Of a DNA stretch of 64,000 nucleotides, positions 9,084 to 16,814 are shown in pieces. A program made the translations under genes and the position numbers. Origin of the DNA: Desulfobulbaceae bacterium (GTDB taxonomy: Bacteria > Desulfobacterota > Desulfobulbia > Desulfobulbales > Desulfocapsaceae). Location of the stretch: NCBI GenBank assembly GCA_024636345.1, contig JAGXHG010000037.1, forward strand, positions 1 through 64,000. Reading direction: 5' to 3'. Below the pieces are notes generated by a model. The model ran no database searches and was not told the origin of the DNA. It worked only from the letters and a program-made list of their open reading frames with translations. How positions within the stretch are numbered: the stretch's first letter is position 1; each line of letters begins with the position of its first letter.

Positions 9084-9689
9084 ATGGATTTTAAAGAACA
9101 CATCGAAACAGCATGGAAAAATACCCTGAAATTTATTGGACCGGTTCTTATCCTGACTCTGGTCCAGATTGTCGTCAGTGTCTTCAGCTTGGGCATCATG
9201 GCCCCAGTCACCATGGCCGGATACATGCAGTCACTCCTTAGGGTGCTGCGGGAAAACAGGGAACCGGAGGTGAAAGATCTTTTCTCCGAGATGCGCTTGT
9301 TCCTGCCTCTGGCGCTCTTTAGTTTTGTGGTAATGGTGGTCCTGGTTATTGGCTTCTCCATGCTGGTACTCCCCGGTATTCTCATGACCGGATGCCTTGT
9401 CTTCGGCATCATCTACATGGTTCCTCTGATGACCGACAAAAAGCTGGGCATCATGGATGCGCTCAAGGAATCATGGGAAATGGCCACCAGAGACCCCTGG
9501 ACCGACCAGATCATCCTCACCCTCCTCTACCTGATTGTCGTCTCAGTGGGAGGCAGTGTGATCGTGGCGGTCTTTTTCACCCAACCGCTGGCCACCTTCC
9601 TTGTCCTTTCTGTGTATGAGGAACGTCTACAAAAAAAAATCTCCCTTACCACTCCTGTTGTACCGCCACCTCCACCGCCAGCTGAATAA
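9084..9689 (+). CDS. Small integral membrane protein, unknown function
   Basis: 201 aa with four to five hydrophobic helices: FIGPVLILTLVQIVVSVFSL, LALFSFVVMVVLVIGF, the following PGILMTGCLVFGIIYMVPL and IILTLLYLIVVSVGGSVIV. The loop KKLGIMDALKESWEMATRD recalls loops of DUF975/YciC-like membrane proteins, but I do not recognise a named family. The C-terminus ends in a polyproline run. A strong AAGGAG lies before the ATG. It follows radA by 53 bases and may be in the same transcript. Confidence 0.75.
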   Translation: MDFKEHIETAWKNTLKFIGPVLILTLVQIVVSVFSLGIMAPVTMAGYMQSLLRVLRENREPEVKDLFSEMRLFLPLALFSFVVMVVLVIGFSMLVLPGILMTGCLVFGIIYMVPLMTDKKLGIMDALKESWEMATRDPWTDQIILTLLYLIVVSVGGSVIVAVFFTQPLATFLVLSVYEERLQKKISLTTPVVPPPPPPAE

Positions 9690-9767
9690 GAACGCTCCCG
9701 ACATCATTCTTTTCCTGCTTCTGCCACGGCGAGGACAGAGCACAACACTCTTTCCTCTCCATGACAA

Positions 9768-10598
9768 CTATTGAGCAAGCAATGTATCCAATTTTTCAGT
9801 GAGATAGCCTAGATGCTTGGCCTCCTCTTTGGCCAGAAAGTGAAATAACTCCCTGCTCTTTCCCACCTCACTTTTTCTGGCCAGGCGGCTATAAAGATCC
9901 AGGGCCTGAGCCTCCAGCATGATCCCCAGCTGCAGAATATCTTTCAGGGAATCAAGTTGCGTATTAAAATGAGCAATGATTTGCTGGCGATCAAGCCCCC
10001 CCTCCACGATCCCATCATCAGGATGCCCCTTGCCGTCTTCAATGCCGCTAAAATCCTCAGGGGCAAACATGGCCACCAGCATTGCCTTATGTCCATCTTC
10101 AAAAGCGGCTAAGCGCTCGAGAAACTTTTTATTTTCCTCATTAGCAACCTTATCCATAAGACCAAGGTAGAGCTGGCGCAGCCCCTCTTCCATAGCATAG
10201 GCCATGTGAAAGACATCCGGAAAATCCCGATCCATGAAAAACTCCAAGCCCTGCAGTTCCCCGCCGCTGATCTTTTCCCCTTTCCAGGCAACAATCCCGC
10301 CACTCATATTATAAACCTCACTGAAACCTTCGGCCAACAAGAGTTGAGAGGCGGCCTTACTGCGTACTCCGGAATGACAGTAGACCAGAAGAGGTTTATC
10401 CCGGTCCAGTTCCCCAAGCCTGGTTGTCACCTCTTTCACCGGCATGAGCAGAGCACCGGCTAGATGTCCCTGCTCATATTCCTTGGGTTGTCGCACATCA
10501 AGGATCTGATAGGTATCCCTGGGATGGACATCCATAAATTTTCTGGCCTCTTCCGGACTCATATTGGCTCCAGAGGTGAATAAACTTTTCCAGTTCAT
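9768..10598 (-). CDS. Rhodanese-rubrerythrin fusion protein
   Basis: 276 aa. Residues ~10-110 form a rhodanese domain with DVRQPKEYEQGH and active-site loop CHSGVRS, whose cysteine would carry a persulfide. Residues ~130-276 are a four-helix ferritin-like domain with carboxylate/His pairs typical of rubrerythrin di-iron sites (MEEGLRQLY, FEDGHKAM, LEAQALDLY, EEAKHLG). Such proteins could join sulfur transfer with peroxide reduction, but the activity is inferred. The ATG overlaps the TGA of the upstream selenoprotein gene in an ATGA, so the two are translationally coupled. A GAGGAG precedes it by about nine bases. Confidence 0.9.
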   Translation of the reverse strand: MNWKSLFTSGANMSPEEARKFMDVHPRDTYQILDVRQPKEYEQGHLAGALLMPVKEVTTRLGELDRDKPLLVYCHSGVRSKAASQLLLAEGFSEVYNMSGGIVAWKGEKISGGELQGLEFFMDRDFPDVFHMAYAMEEGLRQLYLGLMDKVANEENKKFLERLAAFEDGHKAMLVAMFAPEDFSGIEDGKGHPDDGIVEGGLDRQQIIAHFNTQLDSLKDILQLGIMLEAQALDLYSRLARKSEVGKSRELFHFLAKEEAKHLGYLTEKLDTLLAQ

Positions 10599-10927
10599 GT
10601 CATCAGCTCCTCATACATTGTTTGATTATAGCCCACATAATAGCTGTTACCCACCTGTAACGCAGGCGCACGCAGGTTTCCACTACGACCAAGAACATCG
10701 CGCATGAGCTCATCTTTGACTGCCGGATCAGGGATATACATCTGCATCTTTTTCCCTTTCCCGACAAAGACCTTTTCGGCTCGCTTTAATCTTTCCCAGA
10801 CTGCATCACCCTGCAATGCCTCTTTTTTCGCATCAATCTCAACGACAATATCAACCTGACCAAGAGCCTCCCGGGCCTTGCTGCATGATGTTCATCCTTT
10901 CCGAAAATATGCCCAATCAATCTTCAT
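10595..10927 (-). CDS. Glutaredoxin/ArsC-like selenoprotein (UxxC), UGA read as selenocysteine
   Basis: The ORF track gives only 73 aa from a TTG at 10816. Read upstream in frame, the coding pattern continues through one TGA (10894-10892) to an ATG at 10927 preceded by GAGGTG at ideal spacing, giving 110 aa. The N-terminus is MKIDWAYFRKG-U-TSC-SKAREAL, placing the TGA as the first residue of a CxxC-type redox motif at the start of the first helix of a thioredoxin fold. The C-terminal half (VFVGKGKK, GRSGNLRAPAL, VGYN) resembles ArsC/glutaredoxin-like proteins. A hairpin with a G-rich loop begins about 12 bases after the TGA. It is coupled to the rhodanese-rubrerythrin gene. The alternative is a pseudogene with a nonsense mutation, which the intact motif, start and hairpin argue against. 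Confidence 0.82.
10861..10880 (-). promoter_or_regulatory. SECIS-like hairpin after the in-frame UGA
   Basis: On the minus strand CAAG-GCC-(CGGGA)-GGC-t-CTTG can fold with a one-base U bulge and a G-rich apical loop. The loop sits about 22-26 nucleotides after the UGA, similar to the E. coli fdhF SECIS loop spacing. The fold was judged by eye. Confidence 0.55.
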
Positions 10928-11229
10928 CCTCTCCACCTCATCTATTTGATTCAATAATTTCAGTTCTTAGACAACACAAATCACACCGTAAGAGTAATAG
11001 CAAAACAGAAGAAATAATCAATACCCTGGAGTGAAGAAAGAATAATCTTGCCATGTGATAGTTATATAAGTATAAAATATGGTCAATTTATACAAGAGAT
11101 TCGCCTTCTCTGACTTTATATATTAATGTCGTAATCGTTAGTCAGACTGACCGGTTAAACCAATCTACAGACATCAATCCATTTGTGCCTAGTCACTACA
11201 TTTAATACGTCGGAATAAGGAGGTTTTTC
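10928..11229. other. AT-rich intergenic region between divergent genes
   Basis: About 300 bases separating the minus-strand selenoprotein operon from a plus-strand gene. It must hold both promoters, but no clear -35/-10 pair was found. A palindrome GTCAG-a-CTGAC is at 11141-11151, about 80 bases before the plus-strand start. Confidence 0.3.
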
Positions 11230-11754
11230 ATGAATGCTAAATTTTGGGGAAAGATCGTAATCAGCGCCGTTATTCTCGGCCTTGCCATGTTTGCTTTCAA
11301 CATATTCAGCACCACTCCGATAGCCAAGATACTCCTACCACCAGTCGAGGCCTCTGCAACTGCTCAGGAACTAAAAGACACCGTTATTCTTGCCCGCTCC
11401 GAGATAACGGTACAGGAGACAGGACATCTGTCCCGTGCCGCTTTTGCTATTGACAACCGCAGCAATCACAATATAAAAAATATTGAAATTATCTGCACCG
11501 TCATGGATAATGCTGGAGGTGAGCAGGGCAGAGATAAGTGGGTCGTTTATGACACCGTCAAGGCCCATGCAAACGGAGTTTTCTCTTACACCTCAAAAAT
11601 GTACGTGAGCGACAAGGCCACTTCCTCTCAATGCCGTATTGTGGATTTGGAAATAGCAAAATCGCCGCTCATTGCCATTCACCGAGGGAGTACAGAAGGT
11701 AATAGCGGCCACCAGCCAATAGAAGATATCATGCATGGCGGCGCCCATCACTGA
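11230..11754 (+). CDS. Membrane-anchored or exported protein, unknown function
   Basis: 174 aa. A single hydrophobic segment (residues ~8-26, IVISAVILGLAMFAFNIF) acts as a signal or anchor. It is followed by a soluble beta-rich domain with TVILARSEITVQETGHLSRA and DNRSNHNIKNIEI, typical of extracytoplasmic domains compared with FxLyD-like folds, though I cannot assign one. The tail is rich in His and Gly (MHGGAHH), which might bind metal. A strong AAGGAGG lies seven bases before the ATG. No recognised neighbours suggest a role. Confidence 0.75.
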   Translation: MNAKFWGKIVISAVILGLAMFAFNIFSTTPIAKILLPPVEASATAQELKDTVILARSEITVQETGHLSRAAFAIDNRSNHNIKNIEIICTVMDNAGGEQGRDKWVVYDTVKAHANGVFSYTSKMYVSDKATSSQCRIVDLEIAKSPLIAIHRGSTEGNSGHQPIEDIMHGGAHH

Positions 11755-11860
11755 TAATACCTTTACTGAAAGGTAATCAGCTCAGTGAGGATAAATGAAT
11801 TAGCTGAAATGATTCACTGACAGTAACTATACCAATACTATTTACAAACAGGGTTGATGG

Positions 11861-12538
11861 ATGGCTGAAGAGATAGATTTTGATGCAATTTTAAAAAAGT
11901 ATCACTCTGACCCCTATGATTATGTGGAGATCTGTGCGACACAAACAGGCCGGGTCAGTTTCAAGATCACTGAAGGAAGCAATGTCAATTCACCAAGTGG
12001 TGAATGGTTGCACATTCCCGGCAGTCCGCTTTTTGAAATTACCAGGGAACGAAACCCAAAAATTGTAACGGCAAAAACCAATGGCACCATTGCTTCGGTC
12101 CGTACAGAACTGGAAGGACAGTTTGTGGAAGCAGGAGAAAAACTGCTGACTATCCGCCATCCCCTGAAAAAGAAAGAGGTTATCGAGAACATCCTCAAGG
12201 AAGTCCTCGATCTTTTCCCTGCTCCGGAACGGGCAAAATATTTTTTCTCCCTTGATATTCAGTCACGGATAGAAAAAAAAGGGGCACGAGCGATCACTAT
12301 TAAACCCGGTGATGAGATCATTATCATGTCTCTGATGAAGCGGGATACTCCTATCTATTATACCGGCGAGGCCGGTGTGATTCATTCAATCTATTTCACC
12401 CCCGGGCTCTCTGTGGATCAAGGCCAACCACTCATCGGCATCTGTGCCTCAGACAAATTACCTCTGATCCAGAAAGTTATCACCAGGGTCAAGGCAGACT
12501 GGGACAAGCTGATTGAAACTGCCAACCTGGAAGAATAG
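11861..12538 (+). CDS. Biotinyl/lipoyl-attachment-domain protein
   Basis: 225 aa. Two barrel-sandwich-like segments are visible. The first spans residues ~55-100 (TNGTIASVRTELEGQFVEAGEKLLTI) and lacks an attachment lysine. The second spans ~148-195, where IIIMSLMKRDTPIYY lines up with the biotin signature (AMKM-type), placing Lys160 at the modification site, followed by GVIHSIYFTPGLSVDQGQPL. A linker of ~45 aa rich in charge joins them. The motif MSLMKRD is atypical of classical BCCP. The adjacent biotin-ligase-like gene, three bases downstream, suggests that Lys160 is modified by it. The partner enzyme is unknown. Confidence 0.72.
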   Translation: MAEEIDFDAILKKYHSDPYDYVEICATQTGRVSFKITEGSNVNSPSGEWLHIPGSPLFEITRERNPKIVTAKTNGTIASVRTELEGQFVEAGEKLLTIRHPLKKKEVIENILKEVLDLFPAPERAKYFFSLDIQSRIEKKGARAITIKPGDEIIIMSLMKRDTPIYYTGEAGVIHSIYFTPGLSVDQGQPLIGICASDKLPLIQKVITRVKADWDKLIETANLEE

Positions 12539-12543
12539 TATTG

Positions 12544-13476
12544 ATGCCGGCAATAAATCGGCCGACCCCTGCCTCACTGCAGGAATATCTCTGGAAATAC
12601 GAAAAAAACAGCCGCAGCCAGAATCCTTTACAACCTCCTCCTGATAATATTCTCCAAATTCTCCGTTATGGAGCCATTGTCGGCTCAGTGATCCAATGTC
12701 ACTCGTCAATGGATCGGACCATGGATCAGGCGCGTCAATATATCACCGAGATTGAAAAATCAGGGAAGTCGGTGGCCAGCGGGACCGTTATCCTTGCCGA
12801 CACGCTTGTTCGACCCAAAGGCCGCTTTGCTCGAACTTGGCATGCTCCGGTGGGTGGACTCTGGGGCTGTTTAATTTTAGCCGACACCTTCTTGACTAAA
12901 GCCAGAACCCTTTTACCATTGACTCTTGGGGTCTCCTGCTGTGAAGCCGTTCGCGACCTGGGCATCGACGCCTCTGTGCGTTGGGTTAATGACGTCCTGA
13001 CAGACGGCCGGAAACTAGCCGGTTTTCTGGTGGAAAGTTTTCACAGCCCCCGCTATGGCGAGGACTTCCATCTCCTTGGCTTTGGCATCAACATCAACAA
13101 CAACTGTTTCCCCGCTGCCTTGACAAATATGGCGGTATCACTCAGCCAGATCCTGGGAAGCCCGGTGAATTTACATGACTTCACCCTTTCATTCCTGGCC
13201 AAGATGACCTGGAACATAGGACTCCTCTGCTATGAAGAAGAACAGGAACTGCGCACGTCTTATTGTTCAGAAGAGCAGCAAAATCATCTCCTGCTTGAAC
13301 AGTGGAAAAATTTGTCAGACACCTTAGGGAGAAGGGTACTCTATGGATATGACATCCAACAGAAGCCCCTATACGAGGCAACAGTAACAGGTATCAGGGC
13401 AGATGGCGCCATTGTGATGCGGCTCAAAGATGGCAATGAGATCATTGAACATGGTGGGGAACTGCAATACCTGTAA
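12544..13476 (+). CDS. Divergent biotin--protein ligase (BirA/LplA family)
   Basis: About 310 aa, without the DNA-binding domain of E. coli BirA but with an N-terminal extension of ~50 aa. Core motifs are divergent: the adenylate loop reads KGRFARTW instead of GRGRRGRxW, and KWPND is RWVNDVL. GRKLAGFLVES keeps the catalytic-type lysine, and GFGININ matches GxGIN. A C-terminal SH3-like part with EIIEHGGELQYL follows. It starts at an ATG six bases after the carrier-protein stop, with GGAAG upstream, so the pair is an operon. Target specificity for the upstream carrier is inferred. Lipoate ligase activity is the main alternative. Confidence 0.78.
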   Translation: MPAINRPTPASLQEYLWKYEKNSRSQNPLQPPPDNILQILRYGAIVGSVIQCHSSMDRTMDQARQYITEIEKSGKSVASGTVILADTLVRPKGRFARTWHAPVGGLWGCLILADTFLTKARTLLPLTLGVSCCEAVRDLGIDASVRWVNDVLTDGRKLAGFLVESFHSPRYGEDFHLLGFGININNNCFPAALTNMAVSLSQILGSPVNLHDFTLSFLAKMTWNIGLLCYEEEQELRTSYCSEEQQNHLLLEQWKNLSDTLGRRVLYGYDIQQKPLYEATVTGIRADGAIVMRLKDGNEIIEHGGELQYL

Positions 13477-13525
13477 TTCCGACTCGCATTCACAAGCCGA
13501 CACCTTTTCCGGCCGTACTTTGCCA

Positions 13526-14299
13526 TCAACCTTTCCAATGGGCGTCGCTGAGTACTTTCAAGGAGCAGATCTCCCGCTGCAGCAGATGCCGTCCATAATG
13601 ATACAAAAAAGAAAGGGCCTCGCGCAGACCGGGACCAGACAGATGGAGACGATGCAAACGACTCAGAGGTTGATTCTGGGCTGACTGAAGAATTTTAATC
13701 GTTCCCCGGGAAAGTGGCAGTTCTGTCGTTTGCCCCCGCTCTCCCTGACAGCCCCTGCAGACGATACCCCCCGCCCTGCTGTCAAAACCATAATCCTGAG
13801 TCGCATTAAACGGTTGATTACAGTGCAGACAAAAAGTGAGATTAGGCCGGTACCCTATCTGCTCAAAAAATTTAATTTGAAAAAAGACCAGAACGGTCAT
13901 GGCAGGCCGCCGGGAATCCAGCGCCTGAAGTCCCCACTGCAAAAGAGAAAAAAAACCATCATCACCCTCATAATCACGGGTCGCCACAAGGGTCAGCTCT
14001 CGAAGAACAGTAGCCGCCAAATACAACGGCATACTCTGTCGAAGACGGATAAAGCTCTCCACAAGTTCCGCCTCATTGATGAAGGCCAGATTACCGCTCC
14101 GTGATTCTGTATAACGGATACAAAGGAAACTGAAGAGTTCAAGTTTGTTGACAAATCGTTTTTGACTCCGTTTCGCCCCCTTGGCAATACCTGTCATCCG
14201 CCCGATATTCTGGCAGTAAAAGGTGACTATCTGGTCTGATTCGCCATGATCCTGACAGTCAAGGACAATGGCAGCAGACTCTTTACTCGACTCGGACAT
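13526..14299 (-). CDS. recO: DNA repair protein RecO
   Basis: 257 aa, usual RecO length. The N-terminal OB-fold has the pattern AIVLDCQDHGESDQIVTFY and GRMTGIAKGAKRSQ, and the C-terminal helical part contains a zinc-type site CLHC...CRGC near residues 160-190. RecO anneals SSB-coated strands and loads RecA with RecR in the RecFOR pathway. It is transcribed convergently with the biotin ligase gene, whose end lies 49 bases away. The PpiC-type foldase is upstream on the same strand and may share its transcript. Confidence 0.94.
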   Translation of the reverse strand: MSESSKESAAIVLDCQDHGESDQIVTFYCQNIGRMTGIAKGAKRSQKRFVNKLELFSFLCIRYTESRSGNLAFINEAELVESFIRLRQSMPLYLAATVLRELTLVATRDYEGDDGFFSLLQWGLQALDSRRPAMTVLVFFQIKFFEQIGYRPNLTFCLHCNQPFNATQDYGFDSRAGGIVCRGCQGERGQTTELPLSRGTIKILQSAQNQPLSRLHRLHLSGPGLREALSFLYHYGRHLLQREICSLKVLSDAHWKG

Positions 14300-14375
14300 G
14301 AAATATTAACTGCTCAGGTTGTAAGACTACCGTCGTTCCTGCTCCCACATCCGCCATTTTGATTGAAAGACGGAA

Positions 14376-15398
14376 TTACATTTTTTTAATATAGGCGGCT
14401 TCTTTAATCTTATTGACCCAGGCGCCAAACTCCTCTTTCAGCTTTTCGTCATAAAGCGTCTTCCTGATCTCTTCTTTCACCGAATCGTATGGGGCCTGAA
14501 CCACAATGCCACCATCCTGACTGGAAAGGAGCTTAAAAAACTGATATCCGTCAGGTGTCTCAACGACCGGGCTCACTTGCCCGGGGGTCAAGGCAGTCAC
14601 AACAGACCTCATATAATCGGCCATTTCTTCTCGCTGAAATGTTCCGATATTACCGCCATCTGCAGCCGAAGGAAGCTCAGAAAACTTCTTGGCAAGGGTG
14701 GAAAAATCCTGGCCGCTCTCAACCAGACTTCGTACCCGTTCTGCCCTTTTTCTAGCATCAAGCCTGGCTGCCTCATCTATCTTTTCAGGATGGCCAGAGT
14801 CTTTTTTCTCTACAAATCCCATCTGGAGGAGATAATAACCTCCCTGATCCACATGTTTAGTGTATTTAGTATCATAATAATCAAGAATCATATCATCGGT
14901 AATGATAATTTTGGATCGCACCTCATAGTTGAGAAGCTTGCTCTGAAGGATCTGATTTCTTAAATTATCACGATATACACTCTCGGTCATGCCCATTGTT
15001 CTTATTTGCTCATGAAACTGTTCGAGACTCATGTTATTACTGGCTATCATCTGTTTGAAGGCGGCCTCAAGTTCGGCATCATTGACAGTCACCTGCTGCT
15101 TTACAGCCTCCTGGGCAATGAGCTTTTTATCGATAAGCCCGTTAAGTACATCTTCTTTGGCGCGTCGGAGGGCGGCAGACAGTTCTCCGGCTGGCGCTTG
15201 CTCCGTGATCTTCTGAAAAAATGCCTTTCCCTCTTCATTCACTTCAGACATAGTAATCACGTCATCATTCACAACTGCGACAACCCGGTCAACCAATTCA
15301 GCACGGCAGTTCCCTGGAAGGGCAAGAACAAAAAGAAGCAAAATGGCCGCTCCTGAGAAAGACAAAAAACGCACATTGGCAACTGACATGATATTCAT
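14376..15398 (-). CDS. SurA/PpiC-type periplasmic peptidyl-prolyl isomerase
   Basis: About 340 aa. A signal peptide (FSGAAILLLFVLALPGNCRA) is followed by a SurA N-terminal domain beginning ELVDRVVAVVNDDVITMSEV, then one parvulin domain with GGNIGTFQREEMADYMRS and SPVVETPDGYQFFKL. It would assist folding of outer-membrane or secreted proteins. E. coli SurA has two parvulin domains, so this is a shorter one-domain variant. The ATG at 15398 (AAGGTG upstream, signal peptide following) is preferred over the track start at 15470. Confidence 0.92.
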   Translation of the reverse strand: MNIMSVANVRFLSFSGAAILLLFVLALPGNCRAELVDRVVAVVNDDVITMSEVNEEGKAFFQKITEQAPAGELSAALRRAKEDVLNGLIDKKLIAQEAVKQQVTVNDAELEAAFKQMIASNNMSLEQFHEQIRTMGMTESVYRDNLRNQILQSKLLNYEVRSKIIITDDMILDYYDTKYTKHVDQGGYYLLQMGFVEKKDSGHPEKIDEAARLDARKRAERVRSLVESGQDFSTLAKKFSELPSAADGGNIGTFQREEMADYMRSVVTALTPGQVSPVVETPDGYQFFKLLSSQDGGIVVQAPYDSVKEEIRKTLYDEKLKEEFGAWVNKIKEAAYIKKM

Positions 15399-15813
15399 AG
15401 GGGACACCTTCAATCCGAGAAAGAGAAAATAAATTGGGCACAACAACCCTTCATCCATCATTCCAAACAACGTTTATCCTGCAATTGGAATGTCAGATGG
15501 TGCGGATAAAGAAACGACATAAAAAAATCTTTGCTGATAATCCTGACATTTTTCCCAGCAAAAAATCCGCTGCAAAAAAACGTAATGAAAGACCCTGACA
15601 TACAATATGTTATTTTTTACAATTTCTGAATGTACCATAAAATTTATTTTGCCACATCATCTTATGATTCTTATGCATATAACGGAAATTTCTGATACTG
15701 TCACCAATGATAGCTGCTTTACCGGTTGACTTTCTGCATAAACAACATATTTTATGTAATATACGATAGATGTAAAGATCAAACTTTTTTAATACAAATC
15801 TGGAGTCAAGTGA
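15399..15813. other. Intergenic region between divergent foldase and TlpA-like genes
   Basis: AT-rich, no gene recognised. A candidate plus-strand promoter TTGACT-16-TATTTT is at 15726-15753 with a short dyad ACATA-ttt-TATGT overlapping the -10. The long minus ORF in the track overlaps the TlpA gene and is a shadow. Confidence 0.35.
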
Positions 15814-16317
15814 ATGAAAATAATTGCCAATACCTTTCTCAGTAAAACAGCACAACTCATGGCTTTGTTGCTGTTTCTTGCCAGCAGCTCTGCACATGCT
15901 GCAACAAAGATGCCTTCCTTCAGCCTCCCGGATGCCGTCAGTGGCAATACTGTAAACAGCATAGACTATAATGGGAAGACCTTGCTCATCACCTTTTTTG
16001 CGACCTGGTGTCCGCCGTGCATGCAGGAGGTTCCAACGCTGATGCAACTACATCAGGAATTCTCTAAGGCCGATTTTTCAGTGGTAGGACTTTCTGTGGA
16101 CCAAGGAGGTCCGGACGTTGTGGCAAAGCTTGTTGAAATGCGCTCCATCAACTATCCTGTATTGATGGCAGATGAGTCCACCGCCCGCAATTTTGGGGGA
16201 GTCGCCGGTATACCGACTTCTTTCCTGGTCAACAAAGAAGGGAATGTGGTTAAAAAATATCCCGGCTATGTGCCACACGCCATCCTTGAAAAGGACATCA
16301 AGACATTAATGAATTAG
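15814..16317 (+). CDS. TlpA/ResA-like periplasmic thioredoxin
   Basis: 167 aa. A signal peptide ending SSSAHA (residues 1-29) precedes a thioredoxin fold with the active site WCPPC near residue 69 and the cis-proline segment GIPTSFLVN. The FSLPDAVSGNTVNSIDYNGKT start is typical of TlpA/ResA proteins that reduce disulfides in apocytochrome c or other exported proteins. That role suits the CcsA-type assembly gene a few kb downstream, but it is inferred. The gene stands alone between its own promoter and the next gene's promoter. Confidence 0.93.
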   Translation: MKIIANTFLSKTAQLMALLLFLASSSAHAATKMPSFSLPDAVSGNTVNSIDYNGKTLLITFFATWCPPCMQEVPTLMQLHQEFSKADFSVVGLSVDQGGPDVVAKLVEMRSINYPVLMADESTARNFGGVAGIPTSFLVNKEGNVVKKYPGYVPHAILEKDIKTLMN

Positions 16318-16340
16318 CATTCATTAATTCAGCTTTTTAT

Positions 16341-16369
16341 TTGACATATGCCTTGTTGATTAGTACACT
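16341..16369 (+). promoter_or_regulatory. Sigma-70 promoter of the small secreted protein gene
   Basis: TTGACA at 16341-16346, a spacer of 17, then TACACT at 16364-16369. It lies about 70 bases before the ATG of the 79-aa gene. Confidence 0.65.
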
Positions 16370-16441
16370 TTGCATCAATGTTAGTTTATAAACCCTGGAG
16401 GAATCCAGAAAAGAGTAACCTAAACACCATTGGAGAAAAAA

Positions 16442-16681
16442 ATGAAAAAAGGAATCGTATCTGCACTTGTTGCTCTCTCATTTTTGGTCTGCACCGCAGC
16501 AGCTTCTTTTGCCTGTACCGGTGTGGTCAAAGCCGTTGATGGCGCAAACGTAACCGTAACCTGTGATGATGGCACCGAGGCAGTTGCCGAGGGTGCAGCA
16601 GCAGTTGGTGACAAAGTAACTGTAAAAGATGGCAAAATTGCTCCTGCCAAGAAGAAGGCAGCTGCTATCGAAGGTTGCTAA
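16442..16681 (+). CDS. Small secreted protein with two-cysteine core, unknown function
   Basis: 79 aa. The signal peptide MKKGIVSALVALSFLVCTAA ends near SFA, leaving a mature chain of about 55 aa that begins CTGVVKAVDG. It alternates short beta strands (NVTVTCDDGTE, DKVTVKDGK) and has three cysteines, the last at the C-terminus. The ATG has GGAG six bases upstream. The track start TTG at 16430 is rejected. Own promoter and strong terminator indicate a monocistronic, probably well expressed gene. No family recognised. Confidence 0.8.
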   Translation: MKKGIVSALVALSFLVCTAAASFACTGVVKAVDGANVTVTCDDGTEAVAEGAAAVGDKVTVKDGKIAPAKKKAAAIEGC

Positions 16682-16713
16682 TTGACATAAAGTTTGTTTT
16701 TAAGTAGTTTGCA

Positions 16714-16754
16714 GGGGCTGATTGATCCGTATCAATCAGCCCCTTTTTTTTTGA
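16714..16754 (+). terminator. Rho-independent terminator of the small secreted protein gene
   Basis: Perfect 13-base arms GGGGCTGATTGAT / ATCAATCAGCCCC around a 4-base loop, followed by a run of ten T. Confidence 0.95.
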
Positions 16755-16814
16755 AAAAAATCCTTAACAATCACTCTGCTTGCCTCTGACTAACCCTGAG
16801 AAATCTGAATAATT

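Noticed and set aside
10595-10816. 73-aa gene starting at TTG as given by the ORF track
   Set aside because: The start has no ribosome site and would cut off the conserved first strand and redox motif; the UGA-containing full-length reading is preferred.
10816-11034. ORF 10816-11034 on the plus strand
   Set aside because: It lies opposite the selenoprotein gene and has no ribosome site or family features; treated as a shadow.
15610-16047. 145-aa ORF on the minus strand
   Set aside because: It overlaps the TlpA-like gene, which has a clear signal peptide and WCPPC motif; the antisense frame is a shadow.
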